DNA of 64,000 nt from Ligustrum vulgare (taxonomy: Eukaryota; Streptophyta; Magnoliopsida; Lamiales; Oleaceae). The DNA lies in contig OY743187.1 in assembly GCA_963555705.1 (NCBI GenBank), positions 9,562,133 to 9,626,132 of the forward strand, read 5' to 3'. Shown piece after piece: positions 21,386 through 32,430 of the stretch (position 1 is the stretch's first letter; the number at the start of each line of letters is the position of its first letter). The notes beneath the pieces are model-generated. The model was not told where the DNA came from. It saw nothing but the letters and a program-made list of their open reading frames with translations, and did not search any database. The position numbers were made by a program, and so were the translations under genes.

Positions 21386-22560
21386 ATGGAGCTTGAACTC
21401 CTTTTTCCATACGTAGTGTGGTTGAAGCTTCTAAACATAATTAACCTGCAAAAAAGATTTAAACAAAATGGGGAGGGTCATGTTAGCTTCATAAGATACA
21501 AGGTATGGATCCTTGTATTCATGATAAACCACCACCAACTCCACTTCTTGAACCACGAGACTCTTCTCTTCTCCTATTTCCTCCTTTGCAATTTCTTGTT
21601 CAATTTTTTTATCTTCAAACTCAACCACATCTCAAACCTCCACATTTGAATCACCATGTTCATGTACTACCTCATCACTACCAAAATGTGGATCTTCCAA
21701 TTCAAAGCTCAAAATTTGAACTTTTATCCCAACTTCCAATTTTTCTTCATCAAATTTTGGAGTTTGATCACCTAATTCCACCTTTTCAAGCTTAACTACC
21801 TCTTTTAAATTTTTGGCCTCAACCAACTTCTTCATGTTTTCATTCTCTACCCCGTCAACTTTCAATTCATGCATATCCTCATCAATAATTTTAACTTCTT
21901 GTTCATCCAACTTTTTATTACCCAATTCCACGTCTCCTACCTTAAATGTTGGATTTTTTTCAACTATTTCTACTTTCAACTCTCCCTTCTTCTTCCCAAC
22001 ATTCATATCCTAAGGCTCTCTTGCAACTTAACTACATTTTTATCCCTCCGTGCAAACATGTCCTCTTCTAGAAGTCTTAATTGATAATTCAATCTGGATA
22101 ACGGATTAATCTTTTCCTTCACCTCATTTTGATCTTCAAGTATTTGCTCTAGTGTTAAACTAGCTAGGGTGATTGATTCTCCATCCTTCACAAATTTGTA
22201 CCTATTTCTATTCTTATCATAAAATGCTTTCCTCTCATGCCTCCATGGCCTACACTACAACATATGACAAGACTCTAGAGGCACCACATCACATAATACT
22301 TCATCACTATACCTCCCAATGGTGAAATTCACTAAGACTTGCTTGGTCACTTTGAACTTCCCACACTCCTTCAACCATGTCATCCTACAAGGTCTAGGAT
22401 GTTGTAGTAAATGCAACCTCAATTTTTAAACCATGTTGATACTAGCCAAATTAGAGATGTACTTCCTATCAATAGCCAAACTACACAATTTATCACCCAC
22501 ACGACATCTAGTTATGAAAGTAGGATCGAACTCATAATTCATCCCTTTATGTAGCTTTCA
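21386..22560 (-). pseudogene. Ty3/gypsy protease-region remnant
   Basis: Read on the minus strand from 22560 down, this gives the retropepsin region of a plant gypsy polyprotein. Recognisable blocks are the RCRVGDKLCSL stretch, HPRPCRMTWLKECGKFKV, TKQVLVNFTIG, DEVLCDVVPLESCH and the PWRHERK stretch. They are followed by a Lys/Glu-rich linker of the kind found between protease and RT in these elements. The expected DGGS-like active-site sequence is degraded to D-R-K-Y, and stops fall near 22429 and 22260. Open pieces 22003-22191 and 21632-22006 cover the linker. No RT or integrase follows, so the element is truncated. Confidence 0.75.
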
Positions 22561-23156
22561 AAAATTTGAGAGACTCAAATCAAGATGGTCCAGATATTGA
22601 CAAATATCAAGAAGAAATTTAATGTTAACTCGAAAAGGAAAAACATTATCAAGAATTTTAAAGAAATTCAAGAAAGTGGTACTTGAATTTTGACTAAAAA
22701 GAAAAGAATATCAAGAATTTTAATTTGACTTGGAAAGTAAGGATTTATCAAGAATTTAAGGAAATTCAAGAAAATGGTTCTTGAATGGAATTTTTTTTTT
22801 TTTTTTTTTTTTTAAAATTTTTGGTGAATTTTCGGAATAAAAAAATAAATAAAAAAATAATCTTTTTTTTTTATAAATCCGAAAATTCGACAACGAACAC
22901 GACAAAACAAACGAAACTTAATTCAGATAATAATTAAGCAAAACAAACACTTTTGAAAATTTTTTGGAACAATTTTCTAGATTAAAGACTCAACAAATTC
23001 AAGAACAAGAAGAACGCAAAAAAAAAAAAAAAAAAAAAAAACACTCAACAAGATATGGATGATTTTTATGGAACTCAATGATAAACATAAAAATCAAACT
23101 GGATAGAAAACTCAAGAAAACAAAATAAAGATATAACCTTGATTTTTGGAGCCGAA

Positions 23157-23168
23157 GCTCTGATACCA
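23157..23168 (-). other. Primer-binding site of gypsy relic (minus strand)
   Basis: gctctgatacca is the reverse complement of TGGTATCAGAGC. It lies two bases from the start of an LTR-like segment, fixing the orientation of the relic as minus. Confidence 0.8.
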
Positions 23169-23170
23169 AA

Positions 23171-23950
23171 TGATGCAAACCACGTAGCAATTGTAGCTAC
23201 GTAACCACAAAATATTGAAATCGACCCAAGAACGCCAAGAAACCACGATTTATGGATCCAATTAAAATTAATTGAACCAAGCAACCAATACAATCACTGG
23301 GATATATTGACATCTTGATCACAAGCAATAATAATTCTCACCGAGATTTGAACAAGCAAGAATAACTCGCAAGTTCAGATTTTATTCAATGAAGAATAAG
23401 GTTGTTGAAAGCAAAATAGACTCTCAATAATAATATCAAAGTTGTATGTTAAATAATGAAAATTACATCCCCATAAATAGGGTCAAAATCTGACTAAAGA
23501 GTTTTAATTATACTATGAAAGAAATACCTAAAAATAAGGGAATAAATAAAAAAAATTAAGATTTACGCGTTTTAGTCGTTACGGCCGTAACTACTTTATT
23601 TACGGCCTTAAATATCTTACTGCTTAACCATTACGACCGTGAGACATATTTTTACGGCCGTAAGTCTTAATTTCTAAAAATCTTGTTTTCAGCCCGAGGC
23701 TTCATTACGGCCGGGACAATGTGGATTACGGCCGTAAGAATTATAGGTTACGGCCGTAATTCTTGAAATTTCACAATTTTCTTCGACGGCTTAAATGAGG
23801 TTGATCCACTCGTCATTTTGGCTCGAACCTTGTTCACTCTCGCAATACTTGATCTTTGAAGCTCTTCGAACATGCTGGAAGCCTTGTTTGGCTTGATCTG
23901 TAATTCTTTCTGTCAAACCTGCTATGATTAGTATTGGACTGTAGTTTGGA
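23171..23950 (-). repeat. LTR-like segment of gypsy relic with palindromes
   Basis: The segment begins tgatgcaaac next to the primer-binding site and contains a TATA-like cataaataggg at about 23473-23483 (on the minus strand, ccctatttatg). Its outer end is unclear, and I see no second copy left of the protease fragment. Within 23579-23759 the palindrome TTACGGCCGTAA occurs four times exactly. Confidence 0.6.
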
Positions 23951-24083
23951 CATTGGCTTGGACAATGTCCAACTTTATTTTTGCCACCTCAGCATGACAT
24001 TAGGTGCATTGGAGAAGAGAATTGTTGGACATTATCTATTTTGATGATTTGGAAAACTTGACAATGTGTCATTGAAGATGTCC

Positions 24084-25108
24084 ATTCATCGAATTTAGGA
24101 ATAGTCAGGTCGAAGTTCAATAGCAAGGGAAAAGTACGCCCCTCCACCAATCGACATGTGATGTGTGAACAATGATAGTTGGGTCCCATAGTCAGTATCA
24201 TAAACGAGACTTCATAAGTTCGAGGACTTGAGAATGAAACAAAAAACAAGAATACTCAACCGTCTTCCTTGCTTACTTCTTAGAGTAAGGTGAGATCCTT
24301 TATCAACGAATTTCTTTTTCGAAAGTATCCATGGATACTGTTAAGTAAAATGTGTGTTAATCGTACTCTCAACTTTACATAAGACAGTTTGATTTTTCTT
24401 GGAGGAGAGCTGATTGAAGCCCTAGAGCATCTCACTTGATAGCCAAGAACGAGAGCAGTCTAAACCGTGAAAACGGTTTTGAAAAATGAGGGTGGTGGGA
24501 AATTTTGGGGTAGTTGGCATTGAAACTTCTGTTTTCCGACTACAAAATTCAACGGTCAAAATCCCTGACTTGGAACCAAATCAAATTCAAGATCTGTCTT
24601 TGACAACTTTACCTCATAACATATATCTTCAAAACACATTTTAATCATATAAATTTTTTAAAATGACTTTTTAACTATATATTTTACCTTGAAAATAGTA
24701 AATTTTTTGTTTGTAAATATATTTTTTTACCAAACAAGGCTCAATTGTTCGAGCACTAGGGTAGGAAATTTCAAACCTTCATTCCCTCCCTCCTCGAAAT
24801 AATCAGGAGAGATTTTTTAAACTACTAAACGATGAAATCGACCTGTAGAAATGAAGGGTTTCATTTTATGATAATTATTGATCGTATATATAAATAAAAA
24901 ACATTAGTGATATAAAAGAACCCTAAAAATGAAAGAATGTGTTTTCACGTGTCTTGATTCATTTTATACCAAATAAGTAAATCACTTAATAATTAGTTGT
25001 GCTAGTTTTCAATTAGTGCATGTTTCATGTGATTTATATTTTATATTAGAATAATAACTGACTAATTTCTAAAACATATTTTTAGGATCTGGTATATATA
25101 CGGTCTTT
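24084..25108. other. Gene-free stretch, 24084-25108
   Basis: No gene or well-bounded element is seen. The 24600-24790 part, with accaaacaaggctcaattg at its right side, resembles the end of a MITE but has no visible partner. Confidence 0.4.
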
Positions 25109-25116
25109 GTGAACAC

Positions 25117-25286
25117 CAAGGGCGGAGCTAGGGGGTGGGCTGCCTGGGCCATGACCCACCCCATTTTAAAAAAAAAAAACTGAAAAATCCTTTATAAATT
25201 AAAAAAAAAAAAAAAAATTCTTTGAAGATAGTCCAACTCATTTCATTGATGGCCTAGCCCATTCATGTGGGCTGGCTCCGCCCCTG
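25117..25286. mobile_element. hAT-type MITE with perfect 8-bp duplication
   Basis: The ends caagggcggagctag and the inverted ctggctccgcccctg match at 13 of 15 positions. The flank gtgaacac is exactly repeated at 25109-25116 and 25287-25294. An 8-bp duplication is the hAT signature. The 170-bp interior contains two poly(A) runs and no coding. Confidence 0.9.
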
Positions 25287-25533
25287 GTGAACACTTGTGA
25301 ATTATCAATCGAATAAAATATCTTTGATTGAGAATATTTTTCAACTATAAATTATAGAACGTATAAAGTAACGTCTCGTATATGCAAAGCACGTTTAAAA
25401 AACTAATGTCGAAAACATCTTAAACTACTACAAAAATCATTCGTAACGATACTCAAGGGAAAAAAAATTATGGGTAATTCGAAATTCTATGATCAGATCA
25501 AAGGTTGACGACGGTAGCTGTAATATGGATAGG

Positions 25534-26115
25534 TCAATAATGGAAGACATAGACATTGTACTCTACAATGGCATCCCCAGTTTGAAAATTAGCATAGTGA
25601 GACTTTGCCTGAGCATATCCACGAGCAAATCGGAAAAGCCCACTTCCACCGACAACTGGCATCTCCCTCACGGCGGAAAGCACCTTGTTCCGCCCCAACA
25701 CGCTGAGGGTACTGCCATTGTACTTGCCTTCAACAAAAGCAAAGTTCAAAACCATCAAAAGACCAACTTCATCCAAATCCGCCGATGCATAAATGCCTTG
25801 TGCCCTTCCAACAAGTTTGGAGGTCATGTTTGGGCCGTCTGTCAAAGGATCATCGATCATCATCAGGGCGCCGAAGAGGCTGGGGGAGGTGTTTGTCATG
25901 GCGGCCGAAGCCACACGGACCGCCGTGGGATTTCGGCCGCTTACTATGTCATGGAAGTAGAAGTGGAGATGGCTTAGTTTCTCTCTTTTGAGGCCAAAAC
26001 CTTTCTTTGATAATTTTCTTGAAAATTCTTGACATTTATGTCCAGGGATTATGAAGCTCGAGAGAAGTATAGTGACAAAAATGGTGGAAATGAGTTTTAG
26101 GGCTGAATTGGCCAT
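25534..26115 (-). CDS. Dirigent protein
   Basis: This intronless 193-codon gene encodes a typical dirigent protein, a secreted non-catalytic protein that sets the stereochemistry of radical coupling of phenolics such as monolignols in lignan formation. Residues 1-28 form a hydrophobic signal peptide. Conserved family blocks are HFYFHDIVSGRNPT (51-64), DDPLT (88-92), GRAQGIYASADLDEVG (103-118) and FRFARGYA (161-168), and the C-terminus EYNVYVFHY. Potential N-glycosylation sites lie at N75, N96 and N133. Length and domain are complete, and the first ATG gives the signal peptide. A TATA box at 26191-26198 sits about 76 bases upstream. No frame damage is visible. The substrate and stereospecificity cannot be read from the sequence. 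Confidence 0.95.
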   Translation of the reverse strand: MANSALKLISTIFVTILLSSFIIPGHKCQEFSRKLSKKGFGLKREKLSHLHFYFHDIVSGRNPTAVRVASAAMTNTSPSLFGALMMIDDPLTDGPNMTSKLVGRAQGIYASADLDEVGLLMVLNFAFVEGKYNGSTLSVLGRNKVLSAVREMPVVGGSGLFRFARGYAQAKSHYANFQTGDAIVEYNVYVFHY

Positions 26116-26190
26116 GGTGGAAACTAAAGGTTGGTTTTGTGAAGGATTTTCAAATAGATGAGAAAGTAAGATGGCACTAGTTTGAAGACC

Positions 26191-26198
26191 TTATATAG
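26191..26198 (-). promoter_or_regulatory. TATA box of dirigent gene
   Basis: On the minus strand this reads ctatataa followed by gg, a strong TATA box about 76 bases before the start codon. Confidence 0.7.
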
Positions 26199-26500
26199 GA
26201 AAATTTCACCATTGGTACCATTTATTTGGAAAAAGTTGGTCCAATGGATTACGACCTTTTCATTATAATAATATATCCTCAATCTACGATGACAGAATTG
26301 TTCGAAATTTAGCACAGTTTAAAATTAGATTTTTAGTCGATTTTGATACAAGTTGATGGAATGTATGATTGAAAAATTATGGATCTACTTAAAATTAATT
26401 GTTTACTTTGACTAATATTAAAATTCAGATTATATCAATACCAAACATGGCTTAGTTTAATATGTTAATTATGTACGTAATTTTTATGTAGCCCGTACCT

Positions 26501-26617
26501 TATATTGTAATATGAATTAAATTAAATGTAATATTGAACATGTTATATTCCTCCACGCTAATTCATATATTGTAATATGAATTAAATGTAATATTTGAGC
26601 ATGTTATATTCCTCCAC
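26501..26617. repeat. 65-bp tandem duplication upstream of dirigent gene
   Basis: A unit starting tatattgtaatatgaattaa and ending tgttatattcctccac occurs at 26501-26556 and again at 26566-26617 with small indels. It lies about 400 bases upstream of the dirigent start. Confidence 0.75.
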
Positions 26618-26632
26618 ACCACAATAATTTAC

Positions 26633-26774
26633 TAAGCCCTCGTTGAGCCCATTATTTATAAAACTCATTTTCAATTATACATTTTATCAATAAAATAATA
26701 CATATAAATTAAAAAAGATTCTTAACTTTTTAATGACATATTTTTTCAAATATAATGGGCTCAAACAAGGGTTA
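26633..26774. mobile_element. Small MITE with gagcccattat inverted ends
   Basis: The left end taagccctcgttgagcccat and the reverse complement of the right end (taacccttgtttgagcccat) match over about 22 bases with one indel. The interior is AT-rich and the total is about 142 bp. A clear target duplication was not found. Confidence 0.6.
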
Positions 26775-28859
26775 GTGTCTTTGGTTTTCGTTTTCAATAA
26801 TGGTATGCTATGTTGATTTGACTATGGAAAAGTTATGAAATCATAAAATTGGTGTTTCTTTTGAAATTTATCTCTTCTAGAAGTATTGAACAGTGAAAGG
26901 AGGTAGTGTTAATTTCAATTTTAGCAACTCAATTGCAATCACATCACTAAACTTATATTCATTTTTATTGTTAACCTTGTTACCAAACATAACGTTGTGA
27001 TCCTATGTTGGCCCTCGTTTGTGAGTAAATATTTCACTTAATCATGTCATGAATGCAAAAGCTCCAAGTATACATATATAGTTGGGTAAATTAATATTGA
27101 TTTTTAAACACGATTTATTTTCAAAATATTTATATGAAAACTTTAGACACTTCAGATTACTGCAATTTTTTAATTTAGCAACGAAAGGTAACACGATAAT
27201 TAGGAAAATGTGTGTAATTAGTAGTTTTGAGAAATATGTTAATAGATTTGTTTATTAAAAGTTGTGCCAAAATGTGAAACCAAACTTAATGGAATTGGAA
27301 TGCACCACACATAATTTGGAAATTCTGGATTGTCAAGGATTCTTGGGTCGTGCGCCGTCGCCCTCGCATTGGACCATTTACAGGAAAAAAGAACACATGC
27401 GCAGAATTTTGGAAAATGTAAGATTGGGTCAATGGAGGATCATAAATATTAAATACATGTGGACTAGGCAGCGAGCCTCCATATATATTTCTAAAATTAC
27501 TTTTTCTCTAGGCTTGACTTCTTGCGAAAATGTGTATCATTACCTGAATTTTTTCGTAGGATTTTCAAAGAATAATACTCCCTGATTGGTAACTCTAAAA
27601 GACTTTATTAAAATTTAAGTTAAAGTCAACATTAATCTTAATCATACATTTTATGGATCTTTATAATTTTTTAATCATACATTTTATTAATTTTTATCAA
27701 AATATACTAAAAATCTAATTTTAATAACTAGCAAACAGGTAATTATTCTAACACGTGTATATATCAATTATTATATTCATCTATCGAAGAAGTCATACTT
27801 GTTCAATATCAATAAATCCCGATTCTCATTCAATACATGCAGAGAAATCTGAATTCTCTTACCCTGCGACCCGAGCGGCGAATTGACAAATAATTTTGCC
27901 TAAACAGATTGTATCATGTCTGAATATTTGGTCGAAATTGACACAAAGTCACTTTAGTAGATTTTCAACACTTAATCAATTTTTCAAATTATTAAACTTA
28001 TTTCCCACATAAAATTTAATTTCACTTTCAATATTTCTTTATCATATGAATTGACAATGTAAAAACATTCAAGGGTAAAAGTTTGCACCAAATATTTCTC
28101 AATAATCCATACTTTTTATAGATTAATTTAGATTTTAGATTCATATTTAGTTTAATAAATAATTAATAGATGAATTGGAGTGATTGATTCCTTTACACGT
28201 TTCTAATATTTTTTTTGGTTGTACTAGTTTTCTATATACTACTACTCCCACTAATAATAATTGTATGTAATAAACTTTTTTTCTAATTTTTTGTTAATGT
28301 TATACTCCTAAGTTCCTAACATAACTAAATGTTGGTTTTGTATACGTAGTAGTAATAATAATATTATTAAATTGTATATAATATATATCAATTTTCAGTT
28401 GATACGTGTTTAGTGGAATTATCTTAATTATGTTTTTAATGGTTAATTGTACATGTAGCTTTTAAAATAAATTTTATTGTAAATGCAATAATATTATTTT
28501 TAAAATTGTAAATATAAATATGAATATGCTCAATAGTCTATGCCTTAATATTCATTTGTTTTAGAACTATAAGAAATTAACACTAAAATATTTTTTCATT
28601 ATTTTTTTTAAATGGTAAATATGAACATCAATCAACTCAATAGTTTATACATTAATATGTATTACTTTTTGAATTATAATAATTTTGTTGTGTTAGTGAA
28701 AATTTAGCAAAAGTACGGATATTATCTACATGATCTACATCTATATCTACAATATCTTAAAAGTATGGATGAGTGAGAATCTTTTTATTTTTCATTTTAT
28801 CCGCACATTCTTTTCTTTTTTTCTCAATAATACTTTTAATTCATTTATTAAAACTTATT
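26775..28859. other. Gene-free AT-rich stretch, 26775-28859
   Basis: No gene is supported. An open frame at 27262-27585 has no recognisable motif and lies in ordinary AT-rich sequence. Short AT-rich low-complexity segments are common. Confidence 0.4.
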
Positions 28860-29820
28860 TTACATTTATTTTAATTCTTATTTCAAAAATATTAATATCT
28901 ACGTTGACTAAATCGAAATTGATTATTCAATTAATATTAATTTAGCGTCATTACTTTTTAACTTACTTTTTAGAATATTGTCCTATCAAATTTCGTTTCC
29001 CTGATAACTTCATTGAACAATTCAAACAGTGCATTTTCTAATATATATTTCGAAGAATTGGATGAAAATTTTCAATAAAATATTAATATATTAAGAATTG
29101 AAGTCAATTTACCATTTACAATTTTCCTCTAACAATATCAATTATGTCAAATACTTTCAAAAACAGTATTAGTACTTAAATAACATAAATTTAGCATTCA
29201 TCATATACATAAGACGTTCAAAGTACATACTTATTACTAGTAGATCATAAATATAAATTTTTTTAAGGTGGAATGGGAAAATCATAAGTTTTAATTCACC
29301 CTCACTTTTTACATGGTGTATTGGATAGTATTGCACTAGAAAAGTGGGGCAAGGGAAATTACATTTATTTTAATTCTTATTTCAAAAATATTAATATCTA
29401 CGTTGACTCAATCGAAATTGGTTATTCAATTAATATTAATTTAGTGTCGTTCCTTTTTAACTTACTTTAATTAGAATATTGTCCTCTCGAATTTCGTTTC
29501 CCCGATAACTCCACTGAACAATTCAAAGAGTGCGTTGTTTAATATATATTTCGAAGAATTGGACGAAAATTTTCAATAAAATATTAATATATTAAGAATT
29601 GAAGTCAATTTACCATTACAATTTTTATCTAACAATATTAATTACGTCGAATACTTTCAGATATAGTATTAGTACTTAAATAACATAAATTTAACATTCA
29701 TCATAGACATAAGACGTGCAAAGTACATGCTTATTACTAGTTGATCATAAATATATAAAATGTTAAGGTGGAATGGGGAAATCAAAAGTTTTAATTCACA
29801 TTCACTTTTTATATAGCATG
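28860..29820. repeat. 499-bp tandem segmental duplication
   Basis: The segment starting ttacatttattttaattctt at 28860 restarts at 29359, exactly 499 bases later, and the two copies stay alignable for about 460 bases with scattered substitutions. The second copy breaks up at a microsatellite near 29818. Both are non-coding. Confidence 0.88.
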
Positions 29821-29872
29821 TATGTATTGTATTGTATTGTATTGTATGTATGTACATATGTATGTATGTTAG
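29821..29872. repeat. (GTATT)n / (GTAT)n microsatellite
   Basis: Consecutive gtatt units pass into gtat units. It lies at the end of the second copy of the 499-bp duplication. Confidence 0.85.
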
Positions 29873-30053
29873 TTATAATATGGGTTGACACTTATGGTTG
29901 ACTGGGTCCATTATCAGGCCCATGTATACTAGGTATGATTTCAAGTCCAATAAGACACTGTGATCCGCATCAATTTTTTGGGCCAACTGAAAAATACCAA
30001 GCCCATCCTAAAACCCCAACAAGCTCTCATGCACGATCCTTCCCTTTACCTTA

Positions 30054-30200
30054 GGCTCTGTTTGTTAAAAATTTTGTATTTAAAACATATTTTTTATATT
30101 TTTGAGATAAAATATGTAATTGAAAAATGAAGAAAAAAAATATGTTTAATTAAAAAGTAATTTGGGAATTGTGTTATCTAAAAACATGCCGAATAGAGAC
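30054..30200. mobile_element. Tourist-like MITE, family of 63001
   Basis: It begins ggctctgtttgttaa and ends gccgaatagagac, bordered by TTA at 30051-30053 and 30201-30203. Its interior (tttgagataaaatatgtaat, aatttgggaa) matches the MITE at 63001-63176. TTA duplications and this end type indicate PIF/Harbinger. Confidence 0.75.
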
Positions 30201-30300
30201 TTAATACTTACATTATTAACACAAATGCAAAATGCATAAAAAATAATATTATATTACAATAACTATTAAAATTCTAAAAACACTATGACTAATTTAAATT

Positions 30301-30301
<1 letters not shown>

Positions 30302-30335
<34 letters not shown>
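30302..30335. repeat. (AC)n microsatellite
   Basis: About 17 uninterrupted CA/AC units. Confidence 0.95.
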
Positions 30336-30337
<2 letters not shown>

Positions 30338-30399
30338 ATCATATAAATGATTACTTTGATTCTCAGTCTTGGTAGTGATTTTTCAGAGTTACGAAATTT

Positions 30400-32062
30400 T
30401 GGATTTAATTGGTTAAATTTTCAAATTACGAATAACTAGAATTGTACTTGGGAGTTTTTGCAAATAGTTAGGTTAAGTTATGTAATTTTGAGTTCGAGTT
30501 TGAATTTAAAAGATGAGAAGACTTTATAATGTACATTGAGATTCATTCCTTGTCTTGAACATGAGTTTTATGTGTTTTTGTCATATCCTAAGGTCACAGT
30601 TAGGATTAATTTGTGATTTTGATCTCGATTGGATGTTCTGTCATTATTAAAAAGGATAAGGTGACTTTGTAATGTTCAGTGAAATTTTATTGTTCGTTTC
30701 GAATATGGTATGCTTGGGATTTGGTTAGCATTAAAAAGAATTTCAAATTTATTTTGAGTCAAAAGTCATATTTATTGATGAATGTGAATAATTAGGACTT
30801 TTGGTACATTGACATCACGGGCATCTCTGACTTTTCCACTTGCAAATTCGAAAACTGTAAATACTAAGAAATGCAAGTAAGTAAACTTCCCCCTATATTT
30901 TTATCAAAGTTGAATGTAAATTTGAAATTAATGTATAAACGACTGTCTTGTAACTTACTTGTTTTGATGAATTTCGTTTACCTTATGAAAGTATATGTTA
31001 TTAAGAAGAATGTTCAAGCATGCACGTTATCATGTCATTGCATCATCAAGCATGCGTGGCATCGAAATTGGGAAGTTAAATGTTTTTAAATGAAAGAAAT
31101 GTGTCAATGTGCAAGTTTGTTCAAAATTTATGTATCCCACGTTTTTAAGAAAGAATAGGTGTACTTCTAGTTCATGAAAAATGCGAGTGGGAAATGGGGG
31201 GCGGGGGACCGGCGTACCCGAATTAACGCTTTGCGACGGAATGTTCAACCATTTTATGGTGGACTGTTAACCGCTTTGCGGTGGGAAAGTGAATGTTAAA
31301 CCGCTTTGCGGTGAAAATGTGAATGTTAATCTGGTTCCAAATAAGAATTGCACACCATTATCTGATTGACTAGAAGATATACCAAGTGAGCTCATGATGG
31401 AAATGTTAAGTGAAAGTTTTTGAAATGTTAAGTGAAAGTTTGAAAAGTTTGAAAGTTTTGAAAAGTAAAGTAAATGGGGATACATAAATTGAATTTTTAA
31501 AGCATTTCACGTCATAAGCTTGCATTACATGCATAAAGTTTACTTACAGAGCTTTAGCTCACCCCAATCCCTCCCCAACATTTCAGGTGATGAAAGATAG
31601 GTGATCTGAGGAGAGCACTTGGCGGCTTGACTCAGACAGTACTCATAATTCCATTTCTTTTAGGACCGAATCAAGGGCTTTCACAAGTTATTTTTATTGG
31701 TTATTCTTTTATTGATAAATTCTTCTGATTAGTTTGTTGGTTTTTAGTTAAAATAAGTTATGGTATTTCCCTGTGATGAGTTTATATCATATTTCATAAG
31801 TTTAAAAAATTATTTACTTCAAGGCATTATTGTTGAAGAGTTTGGGAATTGATGTTGAAGTTTGATTTTGGAATTTTGGTTGGATGTTAAATGTCGGATG
31901 TGAATGAGTTGAGAATTGCATATGTGATGTAGGTATGATGTCCCTCTACAGGTTGGTTACGTCCAAGTTATAGATGAGACTATGCCGAGATTTCTGTAAA
32001 TTTTTTTATAGAAAATGATAATGTTTGAAGTTTTAAATGATTTTTGAACTTGAGGTGTTACA
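30400..32062 (+). repeat. Del-like Ty3/gypsy LTR, left end undefined
   Basis: The right end gtgttaca lies four bases before a TGGTATCAGAGC primer-binding site, so the sequence to the left must be an LTR on the plus strand. Its text (for example cttacagagctttagctcac near 31544) has the feel of long Del/Tekay-type LTRs. The left boundary near 30400 is a guess. A 30-bp tandem array with the hairpin accgctttgcggt lies inside. Confidence 0.6.
31215..31330. repeat. 30-bp tandem array with accgctttgcggt hairpin
   Basis: Exact hairpin words accgctttgcggt occur at 31270 and 31300. Degraded units precede them (aacgctttgcgacgg near 31225 and aaccattttatggtgg near 31249). Each unit can fold into a 5-bp stem with a TTT loop. 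It sits within the LTR-like segment. Confidence 0.75.
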
Positions 32063-32066
32063 TTTT

Positions 32067-32078
32067 TGGTATCAGAGC
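32067..32078 (+). other. Primer-binding site of Del-like element
   Basis: TGGTATCAGAGC, complementary to the initiator tRNA-Met 3' end, lies four bases after the LTR end. About 350 bases of leader follow before unrelated Tat-type sequence begins. Confidence 0.85.
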
Positions 32079-32430
32079 TAAGAGTTTTAAAAGCGATTCT
32101 GTAGACTTTAAAAACTTATTTGAAAGGGTTCGGGTACTGAGTCACGCTTCAAGTGCATCTTCCTCGATCATCTGGTAAGTTAATTTTTGTTTATTGTTTA
32201 AATTATGAAATGTTATTTGATGTTCCAATTATTGTAAATTCTTGCATGTCAATGTGTAATGTCGTAAAGTGAAAGGTTAAGAATGTTGTTAGTGAATATG
32301 ACGAGTATATCTTGGTTATGTAGATGAGGAAGTGAGAAGGCAATGGTTATTATAAATTTAACTAGTGATTATTAGTTCTTTTTGTGAAATAAGAAGTGAA
32401 TATGAATAATATACCAGCACTGAACTGGCT

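Larger units (their letters stand above)
20672..24083. mobile_element. Possible MITE-like element split by gypsy relic
   Basis: gagcatctttaatgagat at 20672-20689 matches the reverse complement of 24066-24083 at 13 of 18 positions. Both outer parts repeat the words tggacatt and gatgtcc. A 15-bp direct repeat, ttggacattggcttg, occurs at 21235-21249 and 23946-23960 and brackets the gypsy fragment. The outer sequence looks like an older element of roughly 700 bp into which about 2.7 kb was placed. No target duplication for the outer element was seen. Confidence 0.35.

Noticed and set aside
21505..22084. Plus-strand open frames over the gypsy relic
   Set aside because: They are opposite-strand shadows of the Lys/Glu-rich linker and protease region on the minus strand.
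27262..27585. 107-codon open frame on the plus strand
   Set aside because: No domain, motif or signal peptide, no promoter-like context, and the flanks are ordinary AT-rich filler. Its length is within chance for this window.
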